64,000 nucleotides of DNA. It comes from Paenibacillus plantiphilus. GTDB lineage: Bacteria > Bacillota > Bacilli > Paenibacillales > Paenibacillaceae. The notes beneath the pieces are model-generated. The model had not been told where the DNA came from, did no database searches, and worked only from the letters and a program-made list of their open reading frames with translations. The stretch lies in the NCBI RefSeq assembly GCF_927798095.1, contig NZ_CAKMMF010000014.1:1-64000 (forward strand). The letters are read 5' to 3'. Positions 60,253 to 64,000 of this stretch are shown piece by piece. The position numbers and the translations under genes are program-made. Position 1 is the stretch's first letter. Every line of letters begins with the position of its first letter.

Positions 60253-61822
60253 CAGCCGCAGCACCTCGCTCATTGTAATTCGTCAGGAGCTCATCGGCCT
60301 TGGCTTGCAAATCCGACAAAGCTTCCTCCACCGTCTTCGAGCCGTCAATGACCGCTTGCATTTGTTCCCTGGCAAAGGCATAAATTTCAGATTGGGGAGT
60401 GAATTTCGTCACGTCCATCATCAGCTTCGATTCAGACAGCACCTGTGCGGGATCAGCCTTCATGCCGTAGAAGCCCCTCCACTGCTCCTCCAACCGGGAG
60501 CTCATGGCAGAAGGATTCGCAGCCAATCCGGGGTAAAGCGTTTCCCCCAATTTCCGATTGTTTTTGGACGCCATTTCCTCTCCCACGATAAACCGGAGCA
60601 ATTCCCATGCCGCTTCAACATTCTGAGACTTGGCATCAATCGCATATACAAACGGCAAGCTCAAATATTGCGCTTGATTCGTTGCTGCTGGATCAATCTT
60701 GTATGGAATTGTAATCCAGTCCATCGGTTCTTTGTTGGACGATGACCCATAGAGGGTCAAATCGCTATAATATTCGCCATCGCCAAAGATCATGGCTGAT
60801 TTGCCGTTCGCAAACATCTCATGCGCTACAATCTGCATAAAAGACGCGGACGCTCCATTACGGAGAGGCGAGATTGATTCCCCGAGCCAGCCCTCCTTAT
60901 AGCCTTCGGAAACCTGCTGCCACACTTCCTTCCAACCTTTAGTATTCGCAGAAATTGACATGGTGTTGCCCTCTTCCGAGAACAGCTTTAAACCGTTGGA
61001 TTGACCAATAAACGTTGCAAAGCCGAACAAGCCGCTCCGCTCTCTGGTGCCATTGCCAGTTAACATCCCGTACACACCCGTTCCTTTGAACCTTGCGGCT
61101 GTATCCATAATTTCATCTATGGAATCTCCTTCCTCGGGAAGCGGAATACCATGCTCTTCGAACAGCTTTCTATTCACAAACAACGCATTCGAGGAGTACC
61201 CCGACGGAAACCCGTACAGCTCCCCATCCCCTGCAAGATGCATCAGTTCCGTCAACGGCTCATAATAAGAATCCAGGTCAATGTTGTGCTTCTTGAACAA
61301 TGCGCCAATCCCCAGAAATTTTCCTTCCGCAGCAAGGGCGGCAAATTGCCCGAAGGGGAGCATGTACAGATCAATATTTTGGCCTGGTTTCTCAATAGCC
61401 TCCCTGAATTTCTCAGGTTTATAAAACGTCGGCATTTCGATTCCAAGCTCGTTAATCGTGACCGTAGGATGGCGGATTATGAAAGGCTTCTTAAAGAAAT
61501 CGACAGGGTACATCATCGTCTGTACCGTCAGCTCAATCTCCCTATCTCCAAGCGGATCATTCAACAGCTCAGCCATCGCATCCTTGGGGGGCTTCTCTGC
61601 CGGATTCAGCATTTCCTTCAAGTCATCGCGGAACCACCAGCCGCTGCCTAGTATAATAACAATGCTCATCAACGCTGCAACAGCGCGAAAAGCCGATCCC
61701 TTCTTCTGTTGTCTCATACGAATTCGTTCCCTCACTTTATGTTCAAGGTCTGAGGTGAACCCATTGTTAACAGGAGGCTTGCCAGCAAGCTGACGCTCCC
61801 ATTTGTTGACCGGTTCCTTCAT
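60245..61822 (-). CDS. putative anti-sigma factor with extracellular solute-binding protein sensor domain
   Basis: The roughly 525-residue protein has residues 1-43 cytoplasmic and charged (MKEPVNKWERQLAG, TSDLEHKVRERIRMRQQKK), a single membrane helix (AVAALMSIVIILGSGWWF, about 45-64) and an extracellular domain of family 1 solute-binding protein type. That domain shows FIIRHPTVTINELGIEM, DLYMLPFGQFAALAAEG, GFPSGYSSNALFVNRK, LFEEHGIPLPEEGDSIDEIM, GDGEYYSDLTLYG and AAWELLRFIVGEEMA. The ATG at 61822 overlaps the sigma gene's stop as ATGA, and GGAGGAAG precedes it. One-helix proteins directly after ECF sigma genes are usually anti-sigma factors, so this topology suggests ligand binding outside controls sigma inside. 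That role is inference; the cytoplasmic part matches no anti-sigma family I can name. Confidence 0.8.
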   Translation of the reverse strand: MKEPVNKWERQLAGKPPVNNGFTSDLEHKVRERIRMRQQKKGSAFRAVAALMSIVIILGSGWWFRDDLKEMLNPAEKPPKDAMAELLNDPLGDREIELTVQTMMYPVDFFKKPFIIRHPTVTINELGIEMPTFYKPEKFREAIEKPGQNIDLYMLPFGQFAALAAEGKFLGIGALFKKHNIDLDSYYEPLTELMHLAGDGELYGFPSGYSSNALFVNRKLFEEHGIPLPEEGDSIDEIMDTAARFKGTGVYGMLTGNGTRERSGLFGFATFIGQSNGLKLFSEEGNTMSISANTKGWKEVWQQVSEGYKEGWLGESISPLRNGASASFMQIVAHEMFANGKSAMIFGDGEYYSDLTLYGSSSNKEPMDWITIPYKIDPAATNQAQYLSLPFVYAIDAKSQNVEAAWELLRFIVGEEMASKNNRKLGETLYPGLAANPSAMSSRLEEQWRGFYGMKADPAQVLSESKLMMDVTKFTPQSEIYAFAREQMQAVIDGSKTVEEALSDLQAKADELLTNYNERGAAADE

Positions 61823-62382
61823 GTCCATTCTTCCTCCTCGGTTATACTCGCTTCCTCCATCAGCTTGCGGTTAACCGCAGCTCTTGCACGATGGAGTCGC
61901 GACTTCGCCGTGCCGACCGACACTTGAAGCGTTTCCGCCAATTCACTCATCGAGAGTCCATAGTGACTGCACAGCAGCAGCGCCTCACGCAGCTTGCGGG
62001 GCAGCTCGAATACAATCGCCCAAACCTGCTGTGTCATCAGCCTGTCGATCGATTCCTGCTCTGCTGAAGGATGAGATGTCGTCTCCTGCCTGAAGGGCAT
62101 GAGCGTCACTCTGCGGATCCATGCCGACCGCAGCACGTCGCGCGCCGTATTGCGGGTAATGGCCAGCAGCCATGTTTTGACCGAAGATTTGCCCCGGAAG
62201 CTGTATAAATGCTCATATGCCTTAATGAATACATCCTGGGCGATATCGTCTGCCAGCTCTCTTCGATGCGTTAAGAAGTAGGCGAAGTTCCAGACATCCT
62301 TTCCGTAAGCCCGCATGAGCTCATCCAGCACAGCGTTACGGTCCAAGCCGTCTGTCACATGTTTCAAGTAATCGAACTGCAA
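61819..62382 (-). CDS. ECF-type RNA polymerase sigma factor
   Basis: The roughly 187-residue sigma factor has region 2 with VWNFAYFLTHRRELADDIAQ, DVFIKAYEHLYSFRGKSS and VKTWLLAITRNTARDVL. Region 4 has LPRKLREALLLCSHYGLS, MSELAETLQVSVGTAKSRLH and RARAAV. The TTG at 62382 is supported by GAGGTGA 6 nt upstream; upstream in-frame codons lie inside that site. It is translationally coupled to the next gene (ATGA). The promoter should lie in the roughly 170 nt before the divergent gene at 62551. It probably activates its own operon in response to the solute-binding sensor. Confidence 0.92.
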   Translation of the reverse strand: MQFDYLKHVTDGLDRNAVLDELMRAYGKDVWNFAYFLTHRRELADDIAQDVFIKAYEHLYSFRGKSSVKTWLLAITRNTARDVLRSAWIRRVTLMPFRQETTSHPSAEQESIDRLMTQQVWAIVFELPRKLREALLLCSHYGLSMSELAETLQVSVGTAKSRLHRARAAVNRKLMEEASITEEEEWT

Positions 62383-62550
62383 GATATTCACCTCACACAA
62401 ATAGACGATTCAGACTTCCAATGGTTCCCTGATTCCGGTATCGTTTATTTACGATATACATTTTTTTGTTTTTTTACTAGATTAGCGCAACTTTATGGGA
62501 AAAGTAAGGGTCTAACCTCATATACAGACCAAGGAGGACTGACACAACGC

Positions 62551-63108
62551 ATGAGAAAAAAAGTGATCATTATGCCCTTGCTTATTTGTTTATGGGGCGG
62601 CTCCATGATTTATGCAGCTACAGAAGGCCAGAAGATAGCCCTCACTATCAATGGCATTGGACTCGGAGAACGAGGAGTTGTCGTCGACGGCACTGCATAC
62701 CTGCCCGTTCGCGATGTTGCCAATTCCCAGCAATCCATCATCCAATGGGATGAGTCCGGCAAGAAAATCAGCATCTTCAAGCCCAACGTCCATTTAATAC
62801 TGCTGCAGGACCAGAAGATGTTCGGCAATGTCGATAGAAACAAGCAGCTCAACTTCCATGTACTGGTACAAGTCGATAACCTCAAGACCGAAATCTCAGA
62901 TATTAAAGTGACGATAACCGATCCGATGAACCGAGAGGAATTAATCCACGCCAAGAGTGTACAGGAGAAGAAAGAGGATTTCTGGTTTCTATCCAAGGAG
63001 CACAAATATAATTTCGGTGTAGGCGTATATAAAGTACGCTGCTATATGAAGTCTGGCTCTTCCAATGAATGGTCCCTGGTGTCTGAAAAGCAGATTACAA
63101 CAATATAA
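62551..63108 (+). CDS. secreted stalk-domain (copper amine oxidase N-terminal-like) protein
   Basis: The 185-residue protein has a signal peptide (MRKKVIIMPLLICLWGGSM, cleavage near IYA-AT). One stalk-type repeat follows: GVVVDGTAYLPVRDVAN, then IQWDESGKKISIF. The C-terminal 100 residues are beta-rich (KQLNFHVLVQVDNLKTEI, VYKVRCYMKSG) and probably Ig-like. AAGGAGG lies about 12 nt before the ATG. It is divergent from the sigma operon with about 168 nt between starts, so it could be a target of that sigma factor. No direct evidence of this is seen. Confidence 0.8.
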   Translation: MRKKVIIMPLLICLWGGSMIYAATEGQKIALTINGIGLGERGVVVDGTAYLPVRDVANSQQSIIQWDESGKKISIFKPNVHLILLQDQKMFGNVDRNKQLNFHVLVQVDNLKTEISDIKVTITDPMNREELIHAKSVQEKKEDFWFLSKEHKYNFGVGVYKVRCYMKSGSSNEWSLVSEKQITTI

Positions 63109-63142
63109 CCTCCAGAATGCAAGGCTGCACAGTCTGGAGGTT
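63107..63142. terminator. convergent hairpin terminator
   Basis: AACCTCCAGA and TCTGGAGGTT form a perfect 10-bp stem with a 16-nt loop at the 3' ends of two convergent genes (63108 and 63162). ATTTG follows on the plus strand. Confidence 0.75.
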
Positions 63143-63161
63143 ATTTGAAGTTTCCTTATTA

Positions 63162-64000
63162 TTAATGGACGCTCATCCCTGAAGGAGAAGGCTGCTTGCT
63201 CGCATGCTCTGGCGCCTTATACTTGAAGATAGGCAGCAGGAGCAGCATGCCAAGGAACATGAGTCCGCCGGCAATTGAATAGATTGTCACGAGCGGCAAT
63301 ACGGTTTTGATAGGGCCAGCTGCAGCCATCGTAACAACCATCATCCCTACAAACATCGGACTCAATACGCCATTCACTCGCCCTACGATGGACTCCTCCG
63401 ACCATTGCAGCATCATCGTGCTGATAGCAACCTGGATGATTGGGAAGAACAGCCCGCTCGCGAATTGCAGGACGAGCGTAAGCATAACATTCGTCGAATA
63501 ACCGATTCCAACCGAACAGAGCGCGCCCGCAAGCATTCCGATTGCAAGCATCTTCTGCGGAGACAGCTTCTTCGCCACCAGCATGACGGAGGCTCCTCCG
63601 ATCAGCATGGCGATGCCGTTAATCATAAGCATGAATTGCAGGAACTCCTTGGGCTTGCCCAGCCGCTCTGTCACAATAAACAGTCCCAGCGTCTGCATGA
63701 TACCGACAGCCAGACCTGCAAGGGCAAATACGCCGCATAGCGTACGGAGCACCGGACTGCGCCAGACATAGCGGAACCCTTCAGCAATCTCGCGTCTCAA
63801 ATGACGTTCCTTGGCATCCACTTTCTCAACAGGGGCATCCTTCGGCAGTCGCACCAGCACAAGCGCAGATAGCAGAAACGCAACACCCATGACCGCTATG
63901 GACACATGGATATCGAAATTATTGTACACGATAACACCAAGACTTGGACCAAGCACCATAAATATTGCGACCAGCGTCTGAAAGATGGCCATTGCGCTTT
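63162..64000 (-). CDS. MFS transporter, C-terminal two-thirds (cut by the window edge)
   Basis: About 279 residues are visible; the frame continues past the window end and the true start is outside. Eight to nine membrane helices are seen, beginning with FMVLGPSLGVIVYNNFDIHV. The central cytoplasmic loop is AKERHLRREIAEGFRYVWRS, typical of the MFS_3/EntS-MefA-like drug or macrolide exporter group. GLFFPIIQVAISTMMLQW and VGRVNGVLSPMFVGMM follow in the second half. The soluble tail is short (KAPEHASKQPSPSG). The substrate is not determinable. It is convergent with the stalk-domain gene at 62551. Confidence 0.88.
   Translation of the reverse strand, partial: SAMAIFQTLVAIFMVLGPSLGVIVYNNFDIHVSIAVMGVAFLLSALVLVRLPKDAPVEKVDAKERHLRREIAEGFRYVWRSPVLRTLCGVFALAGLAVGIMQTLGLFIVTERLGKPKEFLQFMLMINGIAMLIGGASVMLVAKKLSPQKMLAIGMLAGALCSVGIGYSTNVMLTLVLQFASGLFFPIIQVAISTMMLQWSEESIVGRVNGVLSPMFVGMMVVTMAAAGPIKTVLPLVTIYSIAGGLMFLGMLLLLPIFKYKAPEHASKQPSPSGMSVH

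Overview
The window reads as chromosomal DNA of a Paenibacillus-like Gram-positive bacterium (Bacillales). The evidence is strong AGGAGG ribosome binding sites, frequent TTG/GTG starts, surface proteins anchored by SLH domains, several copper-amine-oxidase-type 'stalk' domains, Bacillus-type queF, LTD/5'-nucleotidase SLH proteins and ECF sigma factors. No rRNA, tRNA, CRISPR array, complete insertion sequence or replication origin was seen.

Left part (1-18.2 kb). Two decayed transposase genes (IS1380-like, ISL3-like) precede queF, a secreted tandem CBM21 protein and two small secreted proteins. From 5.4 to 17.6 kb, read leftward, lies a polymorphic toxin locus. A 2182-residue secreted toxin carries SLH domains, a clan CD-like His/Cys peptidase module, calcium-binding repeats, a GIY-YIG-like module, a peptidoglycan-binding-like segment, a Hint domain and a C-terminal EndoU RNase. 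A candidate immunity gene follows it. Downstream are orphan cassettes with alternative tips: Hint plus DNA/RNA non-specific nuclease with a DUF1963-like immunity gene; a broken Hint plus an unassigned toxin with its own immunity candidate; and a third cassette reduced to its recombination arm. A shared boundary repeat and terminator separate the cassettes. A SUKH-type immunity remnant and a decayed toxin paralogue add to the picture of toxin turnover.

Middle left (18.2-32.6 kb). A compact twelve-gene leftward operon encodes a divergent Tad/Flp-like (type IV pilus/type II secretion related) machine. It contains a SAF/CpaB-like protein, two CpaE-position proteins (one a ParA-like protein lacking the P-loop lysine), a CpaF-like ATPase, a fused TadB/TadC-like membrane protein, two paralogous pilin-like proteins, three further single-membrane-anchor proteins, a stalk-domain protein and a 1284-residue secreted protein. 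A perfect hairpin follows the pilin-like genes.

Middle (32.6-49 kb). Tandem duplicated lipoproteins sit between duplicated intergenic/terminator segments. Then come a heterodimeric ABC exporter, a small lipoprotein between two similar terminators, a 1916-residue SLH surface protein with a 5'-nucleotidase domain, a 113-bp tandem repeat array, an 8-bp tandem repeat tract, a GNAT acetyltransferase and an M23 peptidase lipoprotein.

Right part (49-64 kb). A two-component system, an ECF sigma factor, an RND efflux pump and its adaptor run rightward. Opposed to them is an operon of an ECF sigma factor, a membrane-anchored extracellular solute-binding protein in the anti-sigma position, and a solute-binding lipoprotein. 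This unit was tandemly duplicated and its second copy partly deleted. No transporter permease accompanies these binding proteins, so they look like a sugar or oligomer sensor. A stalk-domain protein and a window-truncated MFS transporter end the window.

All family assignments come from reading motifs. No search or structure prediction was run.
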